From CAKOTZ01 sp964489885 (GTDB lineage: Bacteria > Bacillota > Clostridia > TANB77 > CAG-508): a DNA stretch of 27,552 nucleotides. The translations under genes were made by a program, and so were the position numbers. Under the pieces are notes generated by a model, which made no database searches, had not been told where the DNA came from, and saw nothing but the letters and a program-made list of their open reading frames with translations. The stretch covers positions 1-27,552 of the forward strand of contig CAZAZX010000014.1 in the NCBI GenBank assembly GCA_964489885.1, read 5' to 3'. Below, in pieces: positions 15,255-23,487 of this stretch (the stretch's first letter is position 1; the number at the start of each line of letters is the position of its first letter).

Positions 15255-15654
15255 GCTATTTATTAAAAAACTGGCCATTAATATTTTTTCAAAAATATTA
15301 ATAGCATTATACTTGACACCATTTGCAAAATGCGATTAAATATATTTATTATAAACATTTGAAGTAGAAAACATTTAATAATTTTGTAACAAAAATGTAA
15401 TTAAATTTCAAAGAAGTTTCAAACCCTTGCAATTTTGAATATAAATATTTTGAGGTTGTATAAATACATTAAATAGTGTAAAATGAGAATATATAAGTAC
15501 CTTAATGGTATTTTTTACAAGAAAAAAATAGAAAAATTAAATACCAGAAAAGATTGTAATAATCTTATTTTATTCCTCTATTTTAGGCAAAATTTTTATA
15601 GATATCTTAATATTAAATTACATAAGATAACTAGAAAAAGGAGAAAAATATAAG
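15255..15654. other. Intergenic region upstream of pilin-like gene
   Basis: About 400 AT-rich bases with no gene. It holds a perfect 12-bp inverted repeat (15277-15288 / 15291-15302, loop TC) and a weak AAGATT/AATCTT hairpin near 15549-15565. I recognise no riboswitch. Confidence 0.5.
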
Positions 15655-16305
15655 ATGAAGAAAACAAAGTTTAAGGAAAATTTATCTAGAACCATAAATG
15701 AAATCGGTAATGGTAGTAAAATACGAGGTATAACTCTTATTTCATTGGTTATAACAATAATAGTTATCGTAATATTAGCAGGAGTGATAATTATACAATT
15801 AAACGATAATGGAATATTGAAAAATGCAAAAATAGCAAAAGAAAAATATGCAAATTCACAAGGTGATGAAAATGCAACAATAGATGATTATTCAAATCAA
15901 ATTGAAAGTTATGAAATTGCTAGAAATAGTAGAGATACTGTTACAATTTCAAAAGAAGAATATGATATGTTAAAAAATATAAATAATTATTCAACAAGTG
16001 AAAAAAAGATTGGAACTTGGATAGATGGGAAACCACTTTATCAAAAAACATTGACAGGCACAACAGGAAATAGTGGCGAACAAGTTCTAGGAATTATTTC
16101 TAATAGTTTAGGAAATTACTGTACACTTATATCTTTTGTTACTGCAAAAGATGGTGCACCTTTTAATGGAATTGGTAGAGCAGACTCAACTTTTTATTGG
16201 TGGATTAGAAAAAATGGAGAATTTGTTGCTGGATCTTTTCAAAATAGCGAGATGAAAGAAGCTACATTTTATGCGACATTTCAATACACAAAGTCTATAG
16301 ACTAG
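15655..16305 (+). CDS. Type IV pilin-like protein
   Basis: 216 aa, ATG 15655 with AAGGAG 11 bases upstream. Residues 1-25 form a basic leader ending in RG, followed by ITLISLVITIIVIVILAGV, a prepilin-type processing site and hydrophobic helix with Ser where Glu5 is usual, as in many clostridial pseudopilins. The remaining 170 residues have a Ser/Thr/Asn-rich globular domain with WIDGKPLYQK and STFYWWIRKNG. Probably exported and processed by a prepilin peptidase. No pilus assembly ATPase is present here. A truncated second pilin-like gene follows. Role unknown; surface or adhesion function is plausible. Confidence 0.75.
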   Translation: MKKTKFKENLSRTINEIGNGSKIRGITLISLVITIIVIVILAGVIIIQLNDNGILKNAKIAKEKYANSQGDENATIDDYSNQIESYEIARNSRDTVTISKEEYDMLKNINNYSTSEKKIGTWIDGKPLYQKTLTGTTGNSGEQVLGIISNSLGNYCTLISFVTAKDGAPFNGIGRADSTFYWWIRKNGEFVAGSFQNSEMKEATFYATFQYTKSID

Positions 16306-16397
16306 GCAACAGAAAATATACAAAAATTTAAATTTCTTAAAAGAACTATCAAATAAATTTTAATAGTCAATTAGTATGATGAAGGAGCGAAAATCCT

Positions 16398-16499
16398 ATG
16401 AAGAAATTAAGAAGTAAGAGACATTTTAATGATAAAATAAATTTATTCAAAAAAGAAAAGAAAAATGCTGGGGTAACATTAGTGGTACTGGTAAAATGA
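16398..16499 (+). pseudogene. Truncated prepilin-like gene
   Basis: 33 codons with AAGGAG about 10 bases upstream of ATG 16398. The product is basic and ends NAGVTLVVLVK before TGA 16497, so it contains a prepilin-type start (AGVTLVVLV) cut within the hydrophobic helix. I read it as the 5' remnant of a second pilin gene in tandem with 15655; the sequence beyond has no pilin-like coding. Confidence 0.6.
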
Positions 16500-16639
16500 A
16501 TATTCACTTTCATAAAAAGGATTACTATATTATAACGATAAAAATAAGACAAACTGAATGAGTAATTGCAAAAAGTACAAAAATATCAAGCATAAATACA
16601 AAAATTTTAATAATAAAAATATAAAATCAAAAAAATATA

Positions 16640-16688
16640 GAAATGATTTCTTAATCTAAGCCATTAAGGAACATTTCTTATTTTTTTG
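16640..16688 (+). terminator. Terminator after pilin-like genes
   Basis: Imperfect stem GAAATGATTTCTTAAT / ATTAAGGAACATTTC with a T7 run at 16681. Confidence 0.7.
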
Positions 16689-17082
16689 GCAAGGAATAAA
16701 ATGCTTTGATTTATACTATTACATCATTTTATAAGAGTTTTTATAATAAATTAAGATACTTTTGTAAAATAGTTATATTTTAAACTTGATTTATAATAAA
16801 AATATAATTTTGATTTATATTTAATAAATAATTGATATTACACTTAAATATTAAGTAACGATAGTAATAACCTTTATATAATATGTGTATATCAAATAAA
16901 TTTACAAAATTTAATAAATAAAAAATAANNNNNNNNNNNNNNNNNNNNNNNNNNNNNNNNNNNNNNNNNNNNNNNNNNNNNNNNNNNNNNNNNNNNNNNN
17001 NNNNNNNNNNNNNNNNNNNNNNNNNNNNTTATATAATATGTGTATATCAAATAAATTTACAAAATTTAATAAATAAAAAATA
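16689..17082. other. Assembly gap and flanking AT-rich sequence
   Basis: No gene is seen. Exactly 100 N at 16929-17028. The 55 bases before the gap (16874-16928) and the 55 bases after it (17029-17083) are identical, which indicates two contigs that overlap and were joined with a nominal gap. The true sequence probably contains one copy and no gap. Confidence 0.9.
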
Positions 17083-17122
17083 AAAAGGTTTCGTTTTGAT
17101 AATAAAAAATGAGACTTTTTTT
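17083..17122 (+). terminator. Terminator-like hairpin right of the gap
   Basis: AAAAGGTTTCGTTTT pairs with AAAATGAGACTTTTT (three G-U pairs) and is followed by T residues. Confidence 0.65.
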
Positions 17123-17247
17123 GTTAGTCAAAATTAGATGAAATATTTTTAAGAAAGAAAAAATTATGAAATAATTGAAAGTTTAAGTAACAAATAAATG
17201 TATTGCAAACAAAACCGACAACTATAAAAAATTTATTTTTTTGGAAT

Positions 17248-17276
17248 TTGACATTTATAAAAATTAAGTATATAAT
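17248..17276 (+). promoter_or_regulatory. Promoter of antitoxin RNA
   Basis: Perfect TTGACA (17248-17253), 17-base spacer, perfect TATAAT (17271-17276), giving a start near 17283. The perfect consensus suits an abundant unstable regulatory RNA. Confidence 0.85.
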
Positions 17277-17282
17277 AAATGT

Positions 17283-17375
17283 AGAAAGCAAATCCACAGC
17301 GAAGTGGGTTTCATCATTAAGATTTTACCACACATCTGCTAACGGAAATTAAGTCAGATGTGTGGATTTTTAATT
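17283..17375 (+). ncRNA. Candidate antitoxin RNA of Fst/par-like type I TA locus
   Basis: Short transcript predicted from the consensus promoter to the terminator at 17328-17375. It has a 5' hairpin AAATCCAC / GTGGGTTT. Two stretches are direct repeats of the toxin leader: AAATCCACA (17290-17298 and 17539-17547) and CATCTGCT (17333-17340 and 17550-17557). Because the two RNAs run towards each other, direct repeats are complementary between them, the pairing scheme known from the enterococcal par locus RNA I/RNA II. It also overlaps the toxin RNA at the shared terminator. Confidence 0.72.
17328..17375. terminator. Bidirectional terminator shared by toxin and antitoxin RNAs
   Basis: Perfect 11-bp stem CCACACATCTG / CAGATGTGTGG with a 16-base loop, followed by ATTTTTAATT on the plus strand; on the minus strand it is followed by TAAAATCTT. 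Confidence 0.8.
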
Positions 17376-17492
17376 GTTTATTCTATCTATTTCATCATTT
17401 ATATTGTCTATAAAGATGATGGCTAGAAGAACTATATTAAATGTTAATGATATTGATAAAATTACAAAATATGTAATAATTATTTCAACCAT
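17370..17492 (-). CDS. Candidate Fst-like small hydrophobic toxin
   Basis: 40 aa from ATG 17492, chosen because AGGAGG lies 8 bases upstream; the ATG at 17498 is too close to the SD and the longer frame to 17552 lacks an RBS. One membrane helix (about residues 4-27: ITYFVILSISLTFNIVLLAI) followed by a charged tail IDNINDEIDRINN, the layout of Fst/par-type toxins. The leader has a stem TATTGGA / TCCAATA just upstream of the SD that could limit translation. Opposite the antitoxin RNA with a shared terminator. No sequence identity to a named toxin is claimed. Confidence 0.7.
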   Translation of the reverse strand: MVEIIITYFVILSISLTFNIVLLAIIFIDNINDEIDRINN

Positions 17493-17578
17493 TGCCATCA
17501 CCTCCTCTCTATTGGAAAGAATCCAATAAAAGAAGATGAAATCCACAAGCATCTGCTTTTTTACTTTCTACGACTTTT

Positions 17579-17607
17579 ATAATACAACAAAATTGAATCA
17601 AAAACAA
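17579..17607 (-). promoter_or_regulatory. Promoter of toxin RNA
   Basis: On the minus strand TTGTTT (17607-17602), 17-base spacer, TATTAT (17584-17579); start near 17572. Weaker than the antitoxin promoter, as expected for type I pairs. Confidence 0.6.
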
Positions 17608-17754
17608 TCTTGTTTTTGAAAAATATTAAAAATTTATAAAAAATTAACTATAAAAAAATTTTAGTAGAATAACACTAGTAATAAAGCATACTACAAAGGT
17701 TATATCTTTTAATAAATATGTAAAAAAACATTGATATATCAATTAAAAAAGTGC

Positions 17755-17783
17755 TTGACAGATATTTGAAAAATTGATATAAA
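17755..17783 (+). promoter_or_regulatory. Promoter upstream of tRNA-Thr
   Basis: TTGACA (17755-17760), 17-base spacer, TATAAA (17778-17783). The predicted start near 17790 leaves about 120 bases before the tRNA, with no gene between; the leader starts with a small TTCAAA/TTTGAA hairpin followed by T-rich sequence. Confidence 0.65.
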
Positions 17784-17913
17784 TAGTTCAAAGAAAGTTT
17801 GAATTTATTTTTTTAGCAAAAGTTTCGCGTATGTGTTGCTTTTTCGCTCCAAGTTTGGCATTTTATATTGCAATGGTTAATAACAGTAAATAATGGAGAA
17901 TTTATATTATAAT

Positions 17914-17989
17914 GCTATTGTAGCTCAGTTGGTAGAGCAACTGATTCGTAACCAGTAGGTCGGCGGTTCAATTCCGCCCAGTAGCTCCA
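17914..17989 (+). tRNA. tRNA-Thr(CGU)
   Basis: Acceptor GCTATTG / CAGTAGC (one G-U pair), D arm GCTC/GAGC, anticodon stem ACTGA / CCAGT with an A31-C39 mismatch, loop TTCGTAA with anticodon CGT at 34-36, T stem GGCGG / CCGCC, discriminator T and encoded CCA. It reads ACG. Like the tRNA-Gly in this window, it has one mismatched pair in the anticodon stem. Confidence 0.92.
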
Positions 17990-17997
17990 AAGAAATT

Positions 17998-18045
17998 TAA
18001 GCCATTTTCTCTTATTACAAGGGAAAACGGCTTTTTATTTTTTTC
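17998..18045 (+). terminator. Terminator after tRNA-Thr
   Basis: AAGCCATTTTCTCTT pairs with AAGGGAAAACGGCTT (minor mismatches), followed by a T-rich tract with T7. Confidence 0.82.
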
Positions 18046-18119
18046 AAAATATTGTAAAAGAATTAATGTTATGGTATTATTTTGTTGAATTAAAAAATAT
18101 TCAAGGGGGATAAAATATC

Positions 18120-19100
18120 ATGGAAAAGAAACAAATGAAAATTAGTTTAGCAACATTCATAGAAAGTATAATAGCAATAATATTAGTTGCTGTAATTATT
18201 ATTATGGGCATTCACATTTCAAATCAAAATAAGGCTTTAGAGGAAAGTCAGATTGCAATGGCAAATAAGGAAAATGCATTATCATCTATCGAAAAAAATA
18301 CTCAATATGAAAATAAAGAGGATATTGTACAAACATCTACTCCAATACAAAATTCTATCTCTTTAGATTCAAATACTACACCAAAAATTACTAAAGAAGA
18401 AAATATAACAGATAAAGAAAATAATGTTAAAAAAGAATACAATGTTACAGATGAATCAAAATCTAGTACAAAAGTTGCAATTAATAACGAAGAAAGAAAA
18501 AATTATATTCTTCAAACAGCGTCTTCTCATTGTGGAAATATATTATCAACGGATATAGATTATAACCTAGTATTAGAAAGTAGAATTGATGGCTCAAAAA
18601 ATATAAATGATGTTAGTAATTATGCAACTACTATGAAATGGAGTGTTAAAAATGATGTTGATTATTCTTTCAAATATCCAAGCAATTGGAATATAGAAAA
18701 AATAGATAACGGAGTGGAAAGATATAGAATATAAGGAAAATCAATTGGAAAAATCATACTTGAGAACGGAGAGAATGGAGATAAAGTAGTTGAACAAGAA
18801 ATAGTAATTGTTGTATATGAACCTGTTATATTTAGCAATGAAGAGGCATTAGCTGTTACATGGAAAGATGATGGATATAATGGACTAGGACAAGGAAATG
18901 CTAATGGTCTATGGTGGACTCAAGTTTTTTTAAATGGAAAAAGTATAAATGCACAAGACAATTATACTTTTATAGGTAATAATGCAAATACCAAAAAACT
19001 TGTGAAATTTAGAATTTTAACTCCAAATACTAGTGATAATTTAGCAACATGGAAGACTACTAATATAATTAATTATTTCATAGGAGAATTTAGAATATAA
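18120..19100 (+). pseudogene. Anchored exported protein with in-frame TAA
   Basis: Reads from ATG 18120 (AAGGGGG upstream) as an N-terminal membrane anchor (about residues 14-31), a Ser/Thr/Asn/Glu-rich stalk (about 45-125) and a beta-rich domain with FKYPSNWNIEKI. TAA at 18732-18734 ends it at 204 aa, but the same frame continues open for 121 more codons (GKSIGKIILENGENGD to FIGEFRI, stop 19098), with protein-like composition. Hence it is either a recent nonsense mutation, a sequencing error (one base) or readthrough. It is not a frameshift and does not involve CGG. I do not recognise a family; an envelope-attached protein related to the pilin region is plausible. Confidence 0.6.
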
Positions 19101-19139
19101 AAATGAATTGCAAATAATACAATAAATCTACAATCTCAC

Positions 19140-19800
19140 AACAAAAAGCAAATGTTCATTTATTCAAAAAAATCCTAATAAAATTATAGAAAAAAATGTA
19201 CAAACTTCTTTTAATGTTGGCTATCTTTTCTTGCAAGATATATATTACAAATTAGGTATTAACAGTATATGTAAAGACATTACTGACAGGTATCAATTTA
19301 AATTTGACTTCAATGATATTATGTCAAAATTAATTTTTGCTAGAATTATCTTTCCAGCCTCTGCATTAAAAACTTTTTAGAGCAATCTAATTTTGATTAT
19401 CAACACATTGAAAGAGCATTGCCTGTGATTTGCGAAGAAATGGATTTTATTCAATCTGAACTTTACAAAAACAGCTGTAAATATATGGAAAGAAATAATA
19501 AAATATTGTATTATGATTGTACAAGCTATTACTTTGAAATTGAAGAAGAATCAGGATTAAGACAATATAGACCAAATCCAATTGTTCAAATGGGTCTCTT
19601 TATGGATGGAAATGGTATTCCACTTGCTTTTGATATTACATCTGGAAACACAAATAAACAAATAACTTTGACTCCTTTAGAAGAAAAAATCATTAAAGAT
19701 TTTGAAACTTCAAAATTTGTTGTATGCACTGATGCTGGACTTGCTTCAAAGGCTAATTGTTACATATTCTGTAAAATATCAAGAATATATATCATTTAAA
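19140..19800 (+). pseudogene. Degenerate IS1634/IS4-type DDE transposase
   Basis: Fragments of one transposase in broken frames. First part: QTSFNVGYLFLQDIYYKLGI to FARIIFPASALKTF, which stops at TAG near 19378. A shifted frame continues LEQSNFDYQHIERALPVICEE, then ILYYDCTSYYFEIEEE, QMGLFMDGNGIPLAFDITSGN and FVVCTDAGLASKAN, including DDE-type Asp positions; then a jump to VTYSVKYQEY. Expected residues are missing at three joints (after KTF, inside LRQY-RPNP, after SKAN), so it has lost several short pieces. No intact ends or target duplications were found. Inactive remnant. Confidence 0.8.
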
Positions 19801-20103
19801 AATGATGACGGTTATAGAACACAAGAACAAATTGACAGCTTAACAAATAACATAATAAAAAATGGAATTGAAAATCCTATTGAGGTTATTAGAAACGAAA
19901 ACGGACAAATATATATTGAACCTGTTGATTTAGATAATATTAAAAAGATAAGAGCAAACATAAGAAATACTAAATTAAATGTTTCAAAGTTAAAAAGAGG
20001 TATAACGGATTATAACAATTTTAGAAAATCGCATTTTGGAAAACTAAGAATTGGCAACGATGGATTAGATGTTGATATATTCTACAAAGAATTAAGTATG
20101 TGA
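19790..20103 (+). pseudogene. ParB-like domain remnant
   Basis: About 100 codons in frame to TGA 20101. The first half, RTQEQIDSLTNNIIKNGIENPIEVIRNENGQIYIE, resembles a ParB N-terminal-type fold; where family members continue with the DGNHR box, the sequence passes directly to PVDLDNIKKIRANI and a Lys/Arg/Asn-rich tail. It has no start or RBS of its own and is joined to the transposase remnant. I read it as the 3' part of an accessory gene (of the type found in polymorphic toxins or nucleases) with its catalytic box deleted. Confidence 0.45.
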
Positions 20104-20110
20104 ATAAAAC

Positions 20111-20139
20111 TTGATTTATCTAAAAAAAAAGAGTATAAT
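20111..20139 (+). promoter_or_regulatory. Promoter of the 20180 gene
   Basis: TTGATT (20111-20116), 17-base spacer, TATAAT (20134-20139). Confidence 0.7.
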
Positions 20140-20179
20140 AATTACAACTTTAGCTTCATTGGAAGGAGAGTGCATTGAA

Positions 20180-20587
20180 ATGAAGCGGTGGTTTAAAGTC
20201 AACGAATTAAAAAAAGTTGACTTAAAGAGGAATTTTGGGGAAGACGGTGTCCTTGCAGGATGGATGTTTGTGATATCTTATGTAGCCATTTTTGTTATGG
20301 TAGCCATTTCAGAACTCAAGCTGTATGAAGTAACTTTTTGTGTTGCTATTTTTATAGCAGGAGTTGAAATTGGAACTATCACGGCAACAACTGTGGCTAC
20401 AAAAGAAAATAAACGTAAATTAAGCATAAATTATAAAATTAGGTTGATTTTATCGATTATGCTTGAAACAATCCTTCTTGTAATTGCATGGACTTCAGTT
20501 TCAATGTTGGAATGGCTTTCCATTGCAATACTTGCAAACTGCGGATATGTGATGCCTGTTCTCCTAGCAAAAGTGAAAAAGGTCTAA
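20180..20587 (+). CDS. Small four-helix membrane protein, foreign codon use
   Basis: 135 aa from ATG 20180, preceded by GGAAGGAG; the longer reading to 20111 would start inside the promoter. N-terminus is basic and amphipathic (KRWFKVNELKKVDLKRNF), then four hydrophobic segments at about 27-45, 50-71, 87-106 and 109-128. Composition is more GC-rich than neighbours and the third codon is CGG, read as Arg, which native genes avoid. With its own promoter and terminator it forms a self-contained cassette in a region of decayed accessory genes. Not recognised; small membrane proteins of this shape occur in mobile regions. Confidence 0.65.
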   Translation: MKRWFKVNELKKVDLKRNFGEDGVLAGWMFVISYVAIFVMVAISELKLYEVTFCVAIFIAGVEIGTITATTVATKENKRKLSINYKIRLILSIMLETILLVIAWTSVSMLEWLSIAILANCGYVMPVLLAKVKKV

Positions 20588-20603
20588 AATACATCGTTTC
20601 AAA

Positions 20604-20637
20604 AAGAGACTGGATTTATTCCAGTCTCTTCGATTTT
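20604..20637 (+). terminator. Terminator after the 20180 gene
   Basis: Perfect 11-bp stem AAGAGACTGGA / TCCAGTCTCTT, loop TTTAT, followed by CGATTTTGTT (weak U tract). Confidence 0.75.
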
Positions 20638-20638
20638 G

Positions 20639-20705
20639 TTCTTATTGTGAAACAACAAGGCTCTGGGGTATCCATCCAAGGCTTTAGCCGTGTTGGTGGG
20701 TCAGG
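20639..20705 (+). repeat. Dispersed palindromic repeat, copy 2
   Basis: 67 bp: TTCTTATTGTGAAACAACAA start, GGCTTTAGCC core and GTTGGTGGGTCAGG end. It ends 4 bases before the stop codon of the convergent tmcAL. Confidence 0.88.
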
Positions 20706-20708
20706 TTT

Positions 20709-21932
20709 TTATATAGTTGTTAATTGAGTTGTATAATCTAAACCTGTATTTGAATCATAGTCGTATGCAAGCGTATATATGTCAGTAGCATTTATATCTT
20801 GAAGCAACATATGTTTTAAATATTTGTTTTTATTTTTTTGTATTAAGAATTTTTTTGGTGATGTAATAACATTTAACTTTGGAGAAGAGATTTTTGAAAT
20901 AATTCTTTTTCCATTAGGATTAAATGCTAATACACGAACATATGGAACAATTCTTTTAGAAAATTCCATATCTTCTTTTGTTATATCTAATAAAGCATAT
21001 AGTAGAATTCTTTGAATTCTTGTTTGAGTATAACGTTTTGATTTTACTTGGGTAATAAAGTCAGGTATATTATTACATGTATTTGAAGCAGTTTTAATTG
21101 CATTTTCAAGCCCTTCAGTAACATCAGGTAATTCAGCAATTTGATTTAAACTCATGCTTCTTAATTTGTACATAATTTCTTTTTCAAAGCAAGTAATGTT
21201 TTTTACAACTTGACCATGTTTCATTTTATCTATAAAAATATCATAAGATGATTTAGGCATTAATTTAGAAAGTTCATTTGATTTCTTTAGCATTTTTCTA
21301 ATTTCAGAAGAGCTAGCTATACCATTTACAACAGAAGAACTGTTATGATCTACACTATCACGTTTTATTGTAATTGGTTTAATATTGCTATTTAATTGCT
21401 TTAAGGCTTTTAAATATTCAATTCCGAGTATATTATTTGAACCAGATAAAATATTTGCATATTTACGAATATCTGTTAAATACATTAAAATTGCTTTTTC
21501 TCTAGCCTTTGCAAAAGAAACACCCTTTGCAAGTTCATGTTCTAACAATGATACGTATTCTTTAGGCTGTTCACTAAAAACTTTTGCAAATGTATCTAAT
21601 GTTTCAATATCTCCACATTCACTTCCAAAAGAAATATTATCAACTATACCCAAACTATTTAAAATATTTATACTGCCAAAAGCATAATTTTCTGCACTTG
21701 ATATACTATAAATTAATGGAAGTTCTAATACTAAGTCTACACCATTTTGAACAGCCATTTTAGCTCTTGACCATTTATCAATTATTGCGGTACTTCCACG
21801 TTGTGTAAAATTTCCACTCATTACACAAATTGTTAAATCTGCATTAGACTGTTTTTTTGATTCATTTAAATGATACAAATGCCCATTGTGAAATGGGTTG
21901 TATTCTGAAACTATACCTAAAACTTTCTCCAT
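20709..21932 (-). CDS. tmcAL: tRNA(Met) cytidine acetate ligase
   Basis: 407 aa, ATG 21932 with GAGGAG about 7 bases upstream. TmcAL uses ATP and acetate to make N4-acetylcytidine at the wobble base of elongator tRNA-Met. N-terminal nucleotidyltransferase motif EYNPFHNGHLYHL (HxGH), VMSGNFTQRGSTAIIDKW, LELPLIYSISSAENYA, FGSECGD and GIASSSEIRKML are all family signatures; length is standard. Promoter at 22011-21983. Divergent from rnhA. Contains no in-frame CGG. Confidence 0.95.
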   Translation of the reverse strand: MEKVLGIVSEYNPFHNGHLYHLNESKKQSNADLTICVMSGNFTQRGSTAIIDKWSRAKMAVQNGVDLVLELPLIYSISSAENYAFGSINILNSLGIVDNISFGSECGDIETLDTFAKVFSEQPKEYVSLLEHELAKGVSFAKAREKAILMYLTDIRKYANILSGSNNILGIEYLKALKQLNSNIKPITIKRDSVDHNSSSVVNGIASSSEIRKMLKKSNELSKLMPKSSYDIFIDKMKHGQVVKNITCFEKEIMYKLRSMSLNQIAELPDVTEGLENAIKTASNTCNNIPDFITQVKSKRYTQTRIQRILLYALLDITKEDMEFSKRIVPYVRVLAFNPNGKRIISKISSPKLNVITSPKKFLIQKNKNKYLKHMLLQDINATDIYTLAYDYDSNTGLDYTTQLTTI

Positions 21933-21982
21933 ACTATACTCCTCATTATATACAAATATTGTATATTATTTAAATTATTGAT

Positions 21983-22011
21983 ATAATATCATAAATATTT
22001 TAGTTTTACAA
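21983..22011 (-). promoter_or_regulatory. Promoter of tmcAL
   Basis: On the minus strand TTGTAA (22011-22006), 17-base spacer, TATTAT (21988-21983). Confidence 0.6.
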
Positions 22012-22076
22012 TGAAAAATAAAAAAAAGTAAAATTTAAGAGTTTTGATTTTAATAAAGGAAAAGAGGAAATATATT

Positions 22077-22517
22077 TTGGACAAAATAATAATTTATACA
22101 GATGGAGCATGTTCTGGAAATCCTGGACCTGGAGGTTGGGGAACGATATTAATGTTTAAAGAACATAAGAGGGAAATTTCTGGAGGGTTAAAAGAAACAA
22201 CTAATAATATTATGGAGATAACGGCTGTAATCGAAGGATTAAAATTGTTGAAATATCCTTGTAATTATGAAGTTGAAGTTTATAGTGATAGTGCTTATGT
22301 TGTTAATGCATTTCAAAAAGGATGGATTGAGAATTGGAAGAAAAAAAATTGGATAAATTCTTCTAAAGAACCTGTTAAAAATAGAGAATTATGGGAAGAA
22401 TTATATGAGCTTGTAACCAAATATCAAGTTAAATTCATCAAAGTAAAAGGTCACAGCGATAATCAATATAATAATAAATGCGACGAAATGGCAAGAAATG
22501 CAATAAAAAGACTATAA
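22077..22517 (+). CDS. rnhA: Ribonuclease HI
   Basis: 146 aa from TTG 22077, chosen for the AAGAGGAAA upstream and because the family begins directly before the first strand. Cleaves RNA in RNA-DNA hybrids. Catalytic acids are all visible: Asp in YTDGACSGNPGPGGWG, Glu in NNIMEITAV, Asp in YSDSAYVVNAF, and Asp in CDEMARNA, with VKGHSDNQYNN. The WIENWKKKNW basic protrusion typical of E. coli-type RNase HI is present. Full length; divergent from tmcAL. Confidence 0.96.
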   Translation: MDKIIIYTDGACSGNPGPGGWGTILMFKEHKREISGGLKETTNNIMEITAVIEGLKLLKYPCNYEVEVYSDSAYVVNAFQKGWIENWKKKNWINSSKEPVKNRELWEELYELVTKYQVKFIKVKGHSDNQYNNKCDEMARNAIKRL

Positions 22518-22643
22518 TATTACATCTTTGTTACAATAGTATTACATTTTAACAACAATATTGAAATAAGTATGCATTTAGAATATAATAAAAACAAAAT
22601 TAGAGGTGGAAATGTGCGTTTCTATCTACGAGGGGGAAGAAAA

Positions 22644-23183
22644 ATGGAGACATTTGCAGATTATATTTTAAATGAAGAAGATTTTGAAAAAAAACTTGCA
22701 ATAATGTATTTTTTAGAAAAAAAAGCTGATATATATTTTAATAAATCTGTAATAATGAAAACTGTTTTGGCAAAATTATTTATAGAGCTTGAAAACATAG
22801 ACGTAGACGAAAATCTTGTTGTTACGGCTTGTTTGTTGTGTGCTTGCAAAAAATCTGATAGTCCACAAAACATAAATAAAATTAAATCTTATGCAAAAGA
22901 AAGTGCTGAATACTTATCTACACTTGGTTTTTCTGATCGTTTTTGTAAGATATGTGAAGAACAAAATCGCTATAGCGGTAGTAAAAATAGGGAAAAAGAA
23001 AGTGATATTCTTGAGCTTGTTGATCAATTTGGTGGTATGGTCTTAGATAGACCAGAAAGAAAGGGATTCCAAGTTGATGAAGCTTTAGTTTTATTAGAGT
23101 ATAGAAACTTAAGAGGAAAAGATAATAGATATCTAAAAAAATTTATAGAATTTGTACAAGGATTGGAGGAGATTAAACAATGA
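22644..23183 (+). CDS. Conserved clostridial protein, possible HD-like fold
   Basis: 179 aa from ATG 22644 with GGGGGAAG upstream; the earlier in-frame Met at 22572 has no RBS. Helical throughout. The layout ENLVVTACLLCACKKSD ... ESAEYLSTLGFSDRFCKICEEQNRYSG ... DILELVDQFGGMVLDRPER is reminiscent of HD-domain proteins in helix pattern, but the metal-binding His-Asp pair is not seen. First gene of an operon through secF: its TGA overlaps the next ATG by 4 bases. Function unknown. Confidence 0.7.
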   Translation: METFADYILNEEDFEKKLAIMYFLEKKADIYFNKSVIMKTVLAKLFIELENIDVDENLVVTACLLCACKKSDSPQNINKIKSYAKESAEYLSTLGFSDRFCKICEEQNRYSGSKNREKESDILELVDQFGGMVLDRPERKGFQVDEALVLLEYRNLRGKDNRYLKKFIEFVQGLEEIKQ

Positions 23184-23443
23184 ACGAAGAAATTGACTTT
23201 GACATAAAAGAACTTAATAGAGAAAAGGGCTTAATACAAAAGTTGGCAGATGCTGAAAATAGGCTCGGAACAGACGATAGAAAAGAACAGATGGCTGTAG
23301 CAATAAAAGCAAGTAAATTAATAATTGATAAAGTTAAAGAACAGCAAAGTAAGAAAGAAACACCAAAACAAGAAGTGTCAGAAGTATTTAATAGTTCAAA
23401 ACTAGCAGAAGAAATAAAAAGAGAAATTGGAGATGAAAGGTAA
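23180..23443 (+). CDS. Small charged coiled-coil protein
   Basis: 87 aa, overlapping the previous gene by ATGA, with GGAGGAG upstream, so translationally coupled. Lys/Glu-rich, predicted helical with heptad-like pattern, no membrane segment or recognisable domain. Its position between the 22644 gene and the HD phosphohydrolase gene suggests an accessory role for one of them. Confidence 0.65.
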   Translation: MNEEIDFDIKELNREKGLIQKLADAENRLGTDDRKEQMAVAIKASKLIIDKVKEQQSKKETPKQEVSEVFNSSKLAEEIKREIGDER

Positions 23444-23487
23444 ATTTTGAATTATATACTTTATATTTATATAGGAGGGCATAAAAA

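Noticed and set aside
15255..15654. Cyclic-di-GMP or other riboswitch before the pilin-like gene
   Set aside because: I looked for conserved aptamer sequence elements and saw none; only simple AT-rich hairpins are present.
17493..17552. 60-residue form of the toxin
   Set aside because: The upstream start lies in the predicted leader hairpin and lacks an RBS, while ATG 17492 has an ideal AGGAGG spacing.
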